A DNA stretch of 64,000 nt, from positions 9,362,817 through 9,426,816 of the forward strand of contig OY987249.1 of NCBI GenBank assembly GCA_963920765.1, given 5' to 3'. The position numbers and the translations under genes are program-made. The notes beneath the pieces are model-generated. The model saw nothing but the letters and a program-made list of their open reading frames with translations. It made no database searches and was not told the origin of the DNA. This stretch comes from Ulota crispa. Taxonomy: Eukaryota; Streptophyta; Bryopsida; Orthotrichales; Orthotrichaceae. Shown here piece by piece: positions 23,300-33,653 of this stretch (positions are counted from its first letter, which is position 1; each line of letters begins with the position of its first letter).

Positions 23300-25080
23300 T
23301 TATAGAATAACCACCTTGTGTAGAGATTGACGCCATTAGGTACACTGTTCATATTGGGTACGTGCACCTACCTTATATGAGGTTTTAAGTTTCAATTGTC
23401 AACCTCTTGAGGAATTAAACTTTGAGGATTCAGTGAGACTTGGGGAGGTGGTGTGAACGGCCCTAGCAATTTGCATATGCGGCCATGCTATATAGGTACA
23501 GCTGGCAAAGGGCCTCACCAAGGGGCGGGGGGCAATTGCCATGGTCCCCAAAGTCCTTGGCCCTTGGTCTTGTAAGTCCACTGCTGCAATTTTGCTATCT
23601 TTTTGGAATTGTTGGCCTTGCTGGGATGGCTATGTTGCAGAACTGATCCTCAGACCCCACTATATTTTGTCAATTTGGGTCCCCACATTTCTAGGGAACC
23701 CTTGTTGACTAACCTCTCAAATGCACTTAACCTCTGGGGACAAATGGGATTTTGGGTAGGGTCATGTTACTACAATTTATGATCAAATTTTATAATTTTT
23801 TTTTCAAAGGTAGAGTTTTGCAAGAGTTACATGGGACAATAATTTTTACTGAATTTTAATTTACAGCTCAAAATTTATAAGGGTAAACATGTGAATTTTA
23901 GTTGGAGGGACAACTTGGGCATGCCATTTTTTGTTGACTTCTCCTAAGGGGAACCACTGAAGAAATGACCCTTCATTGGAATCTATCCAAAGCAATTTAC
24001 AATTATAAAAAAAACTCACTTTGGCAACCTATCCGTTCAGTTGCTACTGACCGGTTTACATCTTGTCAAAAAATAGTTTGTTAGGTTGTGGATCTTTGCA
24101 CTTTCTTTGTGCTTGCCAGTGAGGTTTTGGATCTTTGCATCTTCAATTACTTTGTAGCATTTATGCTTGCTTGCCGGTGAGGTTCCATCACGGCAAAAGA
24201 GTAGGATTGCTGCTGCTCGTGTCATCAAACGCAATCTAAAAGGCAATAAGCTTAGGTTTGTTGACCTTGTGCCACTATAGATATTTCCTTTGTAAGTTGG
24301 AAGTGTAACTATTTTGAATTAGAAATGTCAAACAAAAAATAACATAGACATTGAGAATGTGTTATAGTATTCAATTACCTTGGTAAATGGGTTTATAAGA
24401 CTTGTAGAGTTGTAGTGTACTAAATAAATATATTATTGTATTTGATAAATACATTAACTTTTGAATTGCAAAAGCTGCTAGAGATTTGGTTTTTTTTCAA
24501 ATTTTCTTTCTTGAGATTTTCAATGAAGCTAAACTCCCAATTTGCAGCTTGGATTCTTGTTTTTTTAATATATTTTTAGAAAACTTGGTTGGCAAAAAAC
24601 CTCAATGTAGTGCGAATTTCAAGCATATGTTTGCAATGCAGGGGCATAGAGGGTGTGTCCCATGTCTTGGTTGATCATAAAAACTTGGAGAGATATGCTT
24701 AAAATGATTTAGAGCATGTTAGACAAATCTCTTCAGCACTCACAGCGGAAAATATGTTCACCACATGTGGTCAAAGGTACTTGAAAATTTTGGGCTCGGG
24801 TAAAAAAAACTTTATGTACTACCTTGAGATGATCATATCTCGCAATCCATATGGTCAAACTTCACAAAATTTTCAGGGTATGTTCTTGAATGAGTCTACT
24901 ACACAATCCTAAGGTTAGATTTGAATTTTGTTGAAAAATATTGTTTTGGGATCAAATTAATAGAAATGACAGTTTTGAGTATTTTTTGAGAACAATGTGC
25001 TTGGTCCTTTAGGGGTTAAAGTTTGTTCAAGTTTTATTTGAAAAGTGGAGGCAAATGTAGAGTGATTATGGCCGTGAAGG
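23300..25080. other. AT-rich intergenic DNA
   Basis: No gene could be supported. Short open frames here lack domains and composition different from background. A TAGGGGTTAAAG motif near 25010 resembles the termini of families C and D and may mark the end of a further degenerate element. Confidence 0.4.
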
Positions 25081-25089
25081 GAAATACTC

Positions 25090-25407
25090 TACACCAAATA
25101 GTGCATTTAGGTTTCATTAACAATTAGATTGCCACACCTTGGTAACTTTACCTCATGACTCACCCTTGGCCACTTGGAGGGGGCATGCAACTCTCTTTAT
25201 GCTACAATAATTCTTGGTTTTGTGTAAAGTTCCAGCATCCCTGCTACCTGGCTTTGGCGCTTATTGCTGCACCCAACCTTTGCTTGCTTCCTATATTGTT
25301 TATCATAGTAATTATTGACAAAAGTTACTATAGTCTTGGTAAATATTTAAATAGTGCAAAATGTCAAAAAATTATTGTGCACCAACCTAGATGCACTATT
25401 TGGTGTA
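25090..25407. mobile_element. MITE family B, full copy with good terminal repeats
   Basis: 318 bp. The left end is CTACACCAAATAGTGCATTT (with the C at 25089). The right end, inverted, is nearly identical over about 25 bases (AACCTAGATGCACTATTTGG then TGTAG). These are the best preserved ends of the family here, so it is probably the youngest copy. No coding capacity. Confidence 0.75.
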
Positions 25408-25526
25408 GTATTGAGCAATTTACAATATGTCCCAAGTTGCACTAAATACTCAAAATAAATCATGCGATCACAAAAATAACAAAACAAAAATACAAAAATA
25501 TAGCAAGTACACTTGTTATTCAATAC

Positions 25527-25774
25527 TTAACCCTTAAAGGACGGAGCTTCTATAATACATAGTATGTACAATGCTATATAATTGGCATTTGCCACCAAAA
25601 AAAGTTTTAAGTTGAGATCTTGATTCTTAACTACCTCACTAGAACAACATTGATCTATATTCTAACTTCTTTATTGATCTCAAATGTAATAAAGGTGCAG
25701 ATGCACTCCAAATACAAGAAAAATACCCCATATTGTACTGGCCGCAAAGGGCTGCTTCGTCCAATAGGGATTAA
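25527..25774. mobile_element. MITE family C, diverged copy
   Basis: Starts TTAACCCTTAAAGGACGG. The interior matches 19508-19740 (ACAAGAAAAATACCCCATAT and neighbours). The right end is worn (CGTCCAATAGGGATTAA). Confidence 0.65.
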
Positions 25775-25799
25775 TATACCATTTCCCAGCGTCCACTCT

Positions 25800-27338
25800 T
25801 GACTGTTCTTTGGAATAATAGTTGGACATCGTCAAATCCTTTTCCTAAGAATGAATCTACTTTGCATTCTAGAGTGGCAAGCAGCTTGCACCTATTTCCT
25901 CTCTAGCACAATTCTTTTTAAACTTAACATCCCACACATACACAAACCTAGAGTTTTGCGCTAAGGTTTTGAAATGTTGGTTTCGACACGCGGCACTTGG
26001 GATGAAGAACCAAGATTGAAATTCTTTGCTACGGTGACAGAACAATGCTGCAGGCTTAAGAAAAAAAACAAATGGGGGTCAAAGTCTAGCCTCCTTAGCT
26101 GGTTTCTGCAGAATCACCAAATTTGAGAAAATCGAGCTTGTTCACAGATGTCAATGCACGTGCAACTTAGAAATCTCAGGTCCGAGAGTGTCGAGTTTTG
26201 ATATGATTTCAGAAGCCAACCAAAAAAAAATCTGTAAGAGTGAAAGTCCTTGTAGTAGATATGCGTGCATTTGGTATGCAGAAAATACAGAAACTACCTA
26301 AGAAACTATGTGAGACACTACAAGGTGGATTTTATTTTTCAAATCAACAAATCAAAAATTGCGTAGATATATAATACGGTAGTTGAAGTGTTCTTTGAGT
26401 CAATTTTATTCACAACAATGGGAAGATGGATACTTTAGAGTGGATTTAAATGCCAAAAAAATACATCAGGATCCAATCAAATATCCTTGCTTCTCATGGG
26501 GTACCTCAAATCTTCAAAAAGTAAGCTCCTGAGGCAGAAAACCCAATCCGGAGCAAAACACCTTCATAGCACTGTATTTCGATATCATCTGTCAATACAA
26601 AGCAGAAGGCACATGAAAACGGGTTGTCACTGTTCGCAATTTCCCAAACACAATTTCCAAGCTCCTCGGAACTTTGTCTTGAAGTACTAATCCCCACTCG
26701 CAGAGAGAATGAGTGCAAATCGAAGCACAAACCTTGAACTTTGATATCCCCCTAATCGAGAGGGCCTCCTTCAAAACATCCATCAATCACCCCCCAGATG
26801 TTCGCTGTTGCAGACTTGCTTGAAACCTCTTGTTCGCTTTGTAAACTAAACTGAAAGCTTGTTCGCAGGCGGTAGAGAATGTGCAACTAAAATCACCCTT
26901 CCCAATGTCGTTTGCACTATACTGATGAGGCTATTCATCTGTCCCAAAAGTCCAAACCTTAAATTGCTACAAAGGCTACTGCCAGAAGGGCGAGAGCAAG
27001 TTTCAAACCAGCAGAGAAGCAATACCTGCACTAAACCAAAAAAACATACTAATAAATAACAACACATCCCTACTCAAGAGACATATAAATTTGAATTAAA
27101 ATTAGAACCTAGCTCCACCAACAGTTAAATATGGTTTTAGCTAATCCAATCACCGAATTAAAATCTTCATAAACAGCTAATAATTCAACCAGATTCATAA
27201 AAAAATCAGAGATCCAGATATAGAAAAACCAAGGCATGAAATGCAAAGGGCATTAAGTACGTACAAGTAAAAACTTGCTTCACGGTCACCATGGCAAATG
27301 CATGAGGCGGATATACCAAGACGAAAACTTCGGTTTCG
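25800..27338 (-). other. Region downstream of PIG-C, possible 3' UTR or unassigned exons
   Basis: Base composition is higher in GC than the flanking repeats. Minus-strand frames at 26506-26730 and 26846-27067 look mildly coding-like (for example SSEELGNCVWEIANSDNPFS). I could not find a domain or a consistent splice model. It may be a long 3' UTR of PIG-C, an RNA gene or an unrecognised small gene. Confidence 0.3.
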
Positions 27339-28289
27339 TCAATCGAGGTCGAAGCAGAGTTTGGCCTCGTCCCAAGGGCCATTGATTTCAAACTTATACT
27401 CTTGAATCCTTATCAACCAATAAGGGCAAACCAAGGTAATAAACGCAATCACGGTAACGAAAAGCACAAATGCCAGTCGGCTAAGAGGAAAGATGAGCGC
27501 CATGGTAAATCCAATCAACGTGCAGGAGAATCCCAAGTGCAGATTCACAGATCGTTGCCGAACGGAGTGCGTCACCAAAGGAAACAGTAGAAAAAACTCC
27601 AGCGAGAACAGCATGAGTGCAAACACGTACACATGCGTCGGCAAGCGCGACGCTATCAACACCGACGCCACGATGGACGCATTCGTCGACACATTCGCCG
27701 ACAACGTCGCCTTCGATGCCGATGCCGATGCCGATGCCGATGCAGTTCTCTTGCTCGCTGGAGATGCGTCCAAGCCCGGGGACGTTGTGTGATCGTGACA
27801 AAAGAGGTGCACCACCAGTAAGCTCACGGTTAACGCCCAAATGGAGTCGGAGCTAATAGATCGTGTTAGGGTTTGGAATACGGGGGCTAACACGTAGATA
27901 GCACTGACAAAAAGGACAAAGTTTCGGCTTATTTGTGTTACGAATGAAACCCTAAACACGCACTTGACGGTGAAGAGTAACGTTAGGAAGCCCAGGAGGA
28001 GAAGAAGGGTGTCTAGAAGGAGTAGCACGGAGGCCGGGAGGGATCCGTTTAAAGCGTGCGTCCACACGGTCGCCACGAGCGCGACTACACTGACGTGCGA
28101 TGCGATCCCCACGGAATCCACCATTAGGGTTGCTGTGTCGCGCTTCACGACGTTGGCGTTCATCACCATGGCTTCTAAGAAGGAGGCGTCTATGTAGTTG
28201 TCTGCGTATCCGGGTTGCATCCCTCCGTATACTACTTTCTTCCACCCTGTTTGTGGCGGATGCTTCGATTGGTTATCTTCTTCCACCAT
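27339..28289 (-). CDS. PIGC: PIG-C / GPI2 subunit of the GPI-GlcNAc transferase
   Basis: A single uninterrupted 316-residue frame. PIG-C (Gpi2) is a multi-membrane-span subunit of the ER complex that transfers GlcNAc from UDP-GlcNAc to phosphatidylinositol, the first step of GPI-anchor synthesis. Family landmarks are clear: an N-terminal GWKKVVYG-x5-GYADNYIDASFLE block; RDTATLMVDSVG; several hydrophobic spans (about 60-105, 112-135, 205-270); TLTRSISSDSIWALTV then HLFCHDH; ASRLPTHVYVFALMLFSLE; and the C-terminal CPYWLIRIQEYKFEINGPWD then EAKLCF. Length is in the normal range for the family. The cytosolic loop carries an extra Ala-Ser run (SASASASAS) coded by GATGCC repeats. The ATG at 28289 precedes the conserved block. 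A tandem array directly upstream repeats this very start region. Confidence 0.96.
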   Translation of the reverse strand: MVEEDNQSKHPPQTGWKKVVYGGMQPGYADNYIDASFLEAMVMNANVVKRDTATLMVDSVGIASHVSVVALVATVWTHALNGSLPASVLLLLDTLLLLLGFLTLLFTVKCVFRVSFVTQISRNFVLFVSAIYVLAPVFQTLTRSISSDSIWALTVSLLVVHLFCHDHTTSPGLDASPASKRTASASASASASKATLSANVSTNASIVASVLIASRLPTHVYVFALMLFSLEFFLLFPLVTHSVRQRSVNLHLGFSCTLIGFTMALIFPLSRLAFVLFVTVIAFITLVCPYWLIRIQEYKFEINGPWDEAKLCFDLD

Positions 28290-29020
28290 TTTCGTCGCTT
28301 CTTAGGGCTTGCTCTCTGTCTTCACTGGCCTTGCATCACCTCGTAGTGTGCAGCACTGATTGCGCGCTTCTTCGCTATAGAAATGCGAAACTCTAATTTC
28401 TCCAGCCTAACGGATCCTTCAATTGGTTACCTCCTTCCGCCATTTTCATCGCTTCTTAGGGTTTGCTCTCTGTGTTCACTGGCCTTGCATCTCCTTTTGA
28501 CGTGCAGCACGGATGGCGCGCTTCGCTATAGAAACGTGAAACCCTAATCCTTTCAGCCAAACGGATCCTGCAACTGGCTACCTCCTTCCACCACCGACGC
28601 TTCTTCGGGTTTGCTCTCTGTCTTCACAGTACTTACATCTCCTCGTAATGTGCAGCACGGATTGCGCGCTTCTTCGCTATAAAAATGCGAAACCCTAATC
28701 CTTAACTATTGATCTCCATCTTCACAGTCCTTGCATCTCCTTCTAACGTGCAGCTCAGATTGCTCACTTCGCTATAGAAATGCGAAACCCTAATCCCTCC
28801 GGCGTAGCTTTTAATCTCTGTCTTCACAATCCTTGCATTTCCTTCCAACGTGCTGCACGGATTGCGCGCTTCTTCGCTATAGAAATGCGAAACCCTAATC
28901 CCTCCAGCCTAACTCTTGCTCTCTGTCTTCACAGTCCTTACATCTCCTCCTAACGTGCAGCACAGATTGCGCACTTCGCTATAGAAATGCGAAACCTAAT
29001 CCCTCCGGCGTAGCTTTTCT
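28290..29020 (-). repeat. Tandem array upstream of PIG-C, with telo-boxes and copied start codons
   Basis: At least six diverged copies of one unit lie head to tail. A landmark (TTCGCTATAGAAATGCGAAA) recurs at about 28373, 28523, 28674, 28771, 28874 and 28977, so the first three copies are spaced by about 150 bases and the others by about 100. Each unit contains TGCAGCACGGATTGCGCGC-like sequence and AAACCCTAAT. That motif is the telo-box known from plant promoters of housekeeping genes. The extra 50 bases of the long units derive from the PIG-C start region. The array probably serves as promoter and leader. Confidence 0.85.
28393..28449 (-). other. Upstream ORF that echoes the PIG-C N-terminus
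   Basis: Within the second repeat unit an ATG opens an 18-residue frame, MKMAEGGNQLKDPLGWRN, then TAG. It aligns with the true PIG-C start (MVEEDNQSKHPPQTGWKK). In the third unit the corresponding ATG has become GTG. If the transcript starts farther upstream, this frame would act as an upstream ORF before PIG-C. Confidence 0.6.
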
Positions 29021-29439
29021 TTTGATCTCCAACACACCGAACGCACGTCAAATCTCCCAAACGGTTTCCAAATCTTTCTCGGGAACAACACCAGCATTGC
29101 CACCATGATTAAGTTACGAACTGAGCATTGTTTGTGCCACGCATACGAAGCTCAGCATTCTTCAGGAGCAGCTCCATAGCCGCGCCTCGCAATGAAAATT
29201 TTGTCGGAGTGAGAAAGCCACGACACCCGGCTCTTCCTCAAAAAAATTCTCAAAAAGCAGAGTAAGAGGCGCTTCGCAGTACGGCAAAGAGCATCTTCAG
29301 CGTTGCACTTCAAACTTGACACTGCAAGAGACTACATTCATTTTTCAAAAAAATTGTTCTTCCTCCTTGCTTTTCAAATGTGTTCCATAAATAGCATAAC
29401 ATTCAGTAGCACTAGTAAAGGCTGCCCTCCCTTCAAGAG

Positions 29440-29465
29440 AATGGTGTGGAATATTCCACACCATT
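29440..29465. repeat. Perfect 26-bp palindrome
   Basis: The core is GGTGTGGAATATTCCACACC, extended by AAT and ATT on the two sides with no mismatch. Related imperfect copies lie at 6713-6777. Confidence 0.75.
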
Positions 29466-30691
29466 TTTTAATTATGGGGACACTTGGCTGAATTTTTCAG
29501 AGAGTTTATGACAAGGAGGCTCAATCCAATGCACATATGTCGACATCGATGTGCGGGCCAGACATGTTAGGAGAAAAATATTAATAATAATTTATTTATT
29601 TTATTTCTTTATTTCTTTTGTCAGGATGAAGTTCATGGATGATACCTGAAGAGAGGGAAAGGCAACCTCTCTTTGGGCTACTTAATGTTATGAACAATTT
29701 GATCATTTATCCAAGGGACTACAAGATAAAGTTTACTAAACTTGGGTTGAAATTTGTTTTGAAGAGCCATTGTTTGAAAGAGTGCTATAAGTATTTTGAG
29801 GGGCCCAAAACACTTATAGTATGCTTGAAGTGTGTCAAACCCTCACAAGACGCAACTTTGGAGATGCTCTTATCTTTGCAAGTCATGCATTGTTTTGAAA
29901 ACATGTTGGATTTTATATTGGTTAAGCATTCTAATGAAAAAGCTTTTTTTTCACATTTGACTAGATTTTGCACATATTTGTAAAATAATTTAACCTCAAA
30001 ATTTTTTTTGAAGGATTTCAATAAATAGTACATTCTAACCCAACATTTAAATCCAATATAGAATTCAAAATTATAAAGTATCAATAGCATACTGAGACTC
30101 TTACATTTATTGCACAAGAAGCGTGATAGTCAATTTTATTGGTTGCCTTCCCAAGATCCTCTCATTCTTTCTTACTTTCCAAAATCGAGTTATTACAAGA
30201 GACTAGTTCTTCCAGTTTCTATAATAAGTGAAAGAAAAGTCATATGACTTTCAATGTGGTATTTTTGCATCTAGCCAAATGCATCTTTTGTTGAAAATTT
30301 TAGAACTGGATTTTTTGAAACAAGTAGTTTTTGTTTTTTCAGAACCACCCTATCTTCCATACACTATTTCCAGAGGAGAAAGAGTGGTGGGGTTGCTTGA
30401 CTCTATTGGTAACAACTAGCTCTAAATCTTTGTTTTTTTACTTTTCAAACCTTACAAGAGCAAAGGTCGTGATCATAAACTCACATTCTTTAGGCCTGAA
30501 CATCAAATTAGGCAACAGATTAATTTTCAACAAAACAACTTGTTGCAAAAAAAAATTGTAAGTTTATCCAAAAATAGATTTATAATAAATATCACAAAAT
30601 ACAAAAAAAATATGTATATATTCATATGTAATACATGTTTACACTATAAATTTGTGTTATTTTCAAAAAATAACAAAGGGATAACACAATA

Positions 30692-30813
30692 GAACTCCTC
30701 TAAACTAATATGCTTGGGACTAGAGGTTATTTGTTATATAGTGGGGTGGGAAGGGGGTGGGTAGTGTTGGGAAATGCAAAATATTAGTTTAGGTGATATT
30801 AGTTTAGAGGAAC
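30692..30813. mobile_element. Short MITE
   Basis: 122 bp flanked by CTCCTCTAAACTAATAT and its inverse ATATTAGTTTAGAGGAA. The interior is G-rich (GGGGTGGGAAGGGGGTGGG) and contains a second copy of the ATATTAGTTTAGG phrase. Confidence 0.6.
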
Positions 30814-30871
30814 ATATTCTTTAACCCTTAAACATTGTTGGAGCCATTTTGTGGCTTTTGGATGACTAAAT

Positions 30872-31617
30872 ATTGCTATAGGGTGATTGCAAGAAACACT
30901 TGTACTATTTCTTATCCCCTTCACCTCTTGCAAGTGCTTTTTGGCTTGTAACTTTTGCACAGCAAGTTCTTTTGAGCTGAAATTTCAAAGGAAAGTACAT
31001 GTCATAGTTATAGACCTTCCATAAATTTTTCAATTTTTTTAAAATTATTTTACTATTTTTGAACAGCCTCCAAACAAGTGTCTACCTTGGCCATTTTGGG
31101 GTTTTTAGTACTATTTTGGGTCCAAAAAAGCAAATCTCATGCCACAAATTAGGGAAGTTGTTCATCATAGAGTATTACATGGATGTGTAAAAGGGTTTCA
31201 TAAAATTATAAATTCCATGCCGTGCAGACACACTCAAAGCGGGCATCCTTTCTTGAATGATTGGTGAAATTAAAAAAACTTTCTACAAATACAATTTGCA
31301 TAAGGTGAAGCTACTTAAAGAGATCAAGAATGGCTTTTTTTTTGAATTTTTTTACTATTTTCTAGAAAGCAAAAAAGACATTATCTTTTCGTTGGTAATT
31401 TTTGTCCCTCTATTTTTGTGCATAACTTTTAGAATAAAAAATTTCTAGGTCTGCATTTTCACAAGTATGCTATTTTAAGTGTTTTACAAATTTTCCGTAT
31501 TTTATTTTATTTTAAAAAAATTATTTCAAAAGCTCATAGTACTACCCAGTACTACCAGTTTTCAAGGTGTTTGAGACAAAACTGTGAAGTGTTTCTTGCA
31601 ACTACCCTATATAGTAG
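30872..31617. mobile_element. Non-autonomous DNA element, about 0.75 kb
   Basis: The ends TATAGGGTGATTGCAAGAAA and, inverted, TTTCTTGCAACTACCCTATA agree over about 25 bases, including the following CACTT / AAGTG. The interior is AT-rich and has no transposase frame. The terminal TAGGG is compatible with hAT-like elements, but I could not find a convincing 8-bp target duplication. Confidence 0.55.
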
Positions 31618-31795
31618 TGCCTCTTTAAGATGAACCTTTATAAGAAAAAATGCTTAGCTAAGATGAAGGAAATGACTGTCCTTGGTGGTTGGGGAGCTAC
31701 AGAAGATGTGTTTGGTTACAATGAATGCTTTCTTTACATGAAATGAATATGCTGTCCAAATACCTTCATCTTATTGAGGCACCACTGTAGATGGT
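31608..31795. mobile_element. Short MITE adjoining the previous element
   Basis: TAGTGCCTCTTTAAGATGAA at the left and TTCATCTTATTGAGGCACCA at the right are inverse with few differences. The left end abuts or overlaps the right end of the element at 30872-31617. Confidence 0.55.
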
Positions 31796-33555
31796 GGAAT
31801 AACAGTGTTTTTCATCCTAGATTTGGTTGGGACATAGATAATACAATTGAGAACATGTAAATGAATAGCTTTTGCATGCACAATGTTCACATAAGGGTCC
31901 CGCTTATCAATTTAGTACTAAAGATGCACCACTGTATAATGTATTTTAAGTTTTGAGGATCTTTTTACCAGAACCTAATGTGAGCTATTAAAATGGAGTG
32001 GTTTGAGTTTGAGTGTTCTTAGCAATAGAAAGTTTACCAAATCTAATTTCTTTTATTAAAAAAAAATTTGATTTTTTTTGTTTGAATTTGTTATTATTAT
32101 CACAAGTTGAACACCTAGAACCATGGGATGGTTACTTTAAAAAAATTAACATGATAATAAAATTTGCACCATGATGACCTTCTCTGTGATTTACATCCAC
32201 AATAAAATAATGGGCAAAATTGAATATATTTTGTAATTGATATGAATTTCTTTAGCATTTGTTTTAAAAATTACAATAATTTCTGAATATCACCAAAATC
32301 TATGAATATTTTTTTGAAAGTAGTATGCACATATATTCTTCTACTAAAATTACAATATTAAATTTTGATGTTACTAACAATGCCAAAATAGATTTTAGAA
32401 GATAATTGTAAATCCATGAATAATCCATGGTTGTAGGCCCGTCTTCTGAGGGTTAAAAAAGAGCCAATATATTTCAGTTTACAGTCTATAGCAAGTTATA
32501 CAAGTAGTGGTTTATTTACTAAGTTATTTTGTTGAAATCTCACCATTTTCCATCATCGTCGGATGAGTCTAAGAATTTTAATATATTGAGATTTACTCAT
32601 TTTTTTAGGTTTTTCTGATCTATTTAAATGATACAACTTAATTCAAAGATCAAAATTTCTCAATTGAAATTCAGTTTTTTTTTCTTTTAGGGCATTATTT
32701 GAGTATGTCTCTTTGATATTTTATTTCAATATATTGCCACATGCACTATAGAATTAACATGAATGTTGCATTGTGCCTTAAAGATTTAGGCTTGATGATC
32801 TAATCACTAATAGAAATTTTGTTTGTGGGGACTAAGCTTTAAGACTTACACTTGATCTAGCTTGTCATTTTTTATATACAAATTTTACAACCTCATAATT
32901 TTTTTTGAATTTTGTCATAATCAAATTTCATTTTTTGTATTGTTGTTGAATAAATGAAGAATTAGGTTTTGTGAAAACATCGATCTTGATAGTGCTCAAG
33001 TTGCAATTTTCTAATTAGCATCTTTCAAAAATATTGGAAAAATAACAAATTAAGCAAAAACTTGAAAGTCAGAGCTCGTGATCTAGGAATTTTTCTAAGT
33101 AAGTTAAAAACATGCTCAACAATTGCTAGAAAAAAATGACACAAAAAACACGTATTATTTTAGGATGAATAAATAAACCCGTAACGGCTGTAAGTGCATA
33201 AAATTTTGGTTAATTTTATAGATTGTTACTATAAAAAAACTGAAAATTGGTTTGCTTTGTTAGTTGCCTTAAAGTTCAAAACAATCACAATGATTGCTTC
33301 AAATTCAATTTGAGGATTTAATCAATAAAATCTCATATTTAAATTTAATACTTGGATATGACAAATTCAGAAGAACAAAAAGCAACGCACTCCCTTTTCT
33401 ATGATTTGTGTAGTAAGTGCTTCTTACGTTGCATCAATTCAAATTTCAATTGAAAATACGCTCAAATGTATGCCAAACTATTGAACTGCTCAAATCTTTT
33501 ATCTACTAAATGAAGCATAGTGCCATTTAAAATAATTCAAAATTTAATAATATAG

Positions 33556-33597
33556 AATGTGAATTGAAAGCTTGCATTGAAGGCTTCAAAAATTATG
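33556..33597 (+). other. Candidate upstream exon of the giant gene
   Basis: A 42-base stretch between an acceptor-like ATATAG and a donor G|GTATAT reads ECELKACIEGFKNY. Its end phase matches the exon that begins at 33654, giving ...FKNY-V-RKNNVHF. It has no ATG, so further exons would be needed. Weak evidence: it is short, AT-rich and not independently supported. Confidence 0.25.
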
Positions 33598-33653
33598 GTA
33601 TATATGCACATCAAATTTAAATTGTTAAAATTGATCCAATACTCCTTTTGTAG

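Larger units (their letters stand above)
29470..33553. other. AT-rich intergenic DNA with several inverted-repeat elements
   Basis: A frame at 29639-29983 (MIPEERERQPLFGLLN...) follows a possible acceptor (TTTTGTCAG) but contains no domain I know, and I do not call it a gene. Elements at 30692-30813, 30872-31617 and 31608-31795 are listed separately. From 31,800 to 33,550 I see only AT-rich sequence. It could hold the first exon(s) of the giant gene downstream, which I could not locate. Confidence 0.4.

Noticed and set aside
29639-29983. A 114-codon frame after a possible splice acceptor
   Set aside because: No recognisable domain, no donor with matching phase, AT-rich background. It was too weak to call a gene.
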